Assembly (NCBI RefSeq): GCF_009915155.1
Contig: NZ_JAABLM010000019.1
Coordinates: 1 to 34,632 of the forward strand
Source: Flavobacterium ichthyis
GTDB lineage: Bacteria > Bacteroidota > Bacteroidia > Flavobacteriales > Flavobacteriaceae
Direction of reading: 5' to 3'
Length of the DNA stretch: 34,632 nucleotides
Below are positions 34,551-34,632 of the stretch, piece by piece; positions within the stretch are counted from its first letter, which is position 1, and each line of letters begins with the position of its first letter. Under the pieces are notes generated by a model. It saw only the letters and a program-made list of their open reading frames with translations, did not search any database and had not been told where the DNA came from. A program made the position numbers and the translations under genes.

Positions 34551-34587
34551 GGCGGCGGATCGAGCCCGAAGGTCGACACGCCGCACC
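34551..34587. other. GC-rich structured segment, possible RNA element
   Basis: GCGGCG (34552-34557) pairs with CGCCGC (34579-34584), and an inner TCGA/TCGA plus CC/GG stem with a CGAA loop continues the helix. It lies between two terminators and is strongly GC-rich compared with the surrounding sequence. It matches no tRNA, tmRNA or signal-recognition RNA that I know. The strand cannot be decided. Confidence 0.4.
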
Positions 34588-34600
34588 TATAAAAAAAAGA

Positions 34601-34624
34601 AGCCCGCTCTTTTCAGAGCGGGCT
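34601..34624 (-). terminator. Intrinsic terminator of a minus-strand gene beyond the window
   Basis: A 10-bp stem AGCCCGCTCT (34601-34610) with AGAGCGGGCT (34615-34624) and a TTTC loop. Read on the minus strand it is followed by a run of T (complement of 34590-34600), so it probably ends a transcript entering from the right edge. Confidence 0.78.
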
Positions 34625-34632
34625 ATCTTAAA

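Larger units (their letters stand above)
34221..34632. other. Intergenic region with terminators and a GC-rich hairpin
   Basis: About 410 nt without a credible gene. It holds two intrinsic terminators and between them a GC-rich hairpin (separate entries). The part from 34221 to 34510 is AT-rich upstream DNA of the operon with no clear promoter. Confidence 0.6.

Noticed and set aside
1..34632. CRISPR arrays, insertion sequences, integrases, phage genes
   Set aside because: No regularly spaced repeats, transposase or integrase-like proteins were seen anywhere in the window.

Overview
The window looks like a chromosomal segment of a low-GC Bacteroidota, most likely family Flavobacteriaceae and probably close to Flavobacterium. 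The reasons are: several promoters of the Bacteroidota form TTG/TTTG, about 20 nt, TAnnTTTG; start sites without Shine-Dalgarno sequences; many secreted proteins ending their signal peptide in A-Q; and the gene run ftsK, lolA-like, lptF/G-like, ribB. No database search was possible, so product names rest on motifs, length and context.

Layout. (1) 1-7000: tRNA-Ser(UGA) with its own promoter and terminator, then a minus-strand housekeeping run, read in transcription order as tpx, dgkA, ftsK, a lolA-like gene, an lptF/G-like permease and ribB with a degenerate ribA half. (2) 7081-13943: an HMA/MauE-like membrane protein, a divergent lipoprotein, rocD, an OsmC-type peroxidase, a small two-helix membrane protein, a DUF1697 gene with one internal stop, and a plus-strand alpha/beta hydrolase followed by two tandem msrB genes (one lipoprotein-like, one cytosolic). 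(3) 13944-16972: a small secreted protein and a two-component pair (NarL-type regulator and TPR sensor kinase). (4) 16973-23483: an AT-rich accessory island. (5) 23484-34220: a tight ten-gene minus-strand run coding mostly secreted proteins with YD-like repeats plus membrane proteins, all of unknown function. (6) 34221-34632: two terminator hairpins around a GC-rich structured segment.

The standout is the island at 17596-23071. It looks like a controller-protein (C) regulated restriction-modification system with two convergent units. The plus unit encodes an XRE-type C protein and a probable restriction endonuclease whose genes overlap. The minus unit encodes a gamma-class N6-adenine methyltransferase, a ParB/Srx-like protein with an unfamiliar C-terminal region, and a Dam-class (D12) adenine methyltransferase. 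C-box-like operators built on TTATAGTC lie at both promoters. Two sit around the -33 element of the C-R promoter, whose transcript is predicted to be leaderless with a GTG start. One 20-bp near-palindrome covers the predicted start site of the methyltransferase promoter. This suggests that C first activates then limits itself and the endonuclease, and represses the methyltransferase unit. The ParB-like gene and second methyltransferase inside the C-controlled unit are the unusual parts. Short direct repeats lie on both sides of the island.

The ten-gene run to the right of the island shows paralogous secreted proteins (two share an IDWKNAPLNP motif after the signal peptide) and may form an envelope-associated assembly. 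The sensor kinase on the other side of the island may once have been its neighbour, but that is inference.
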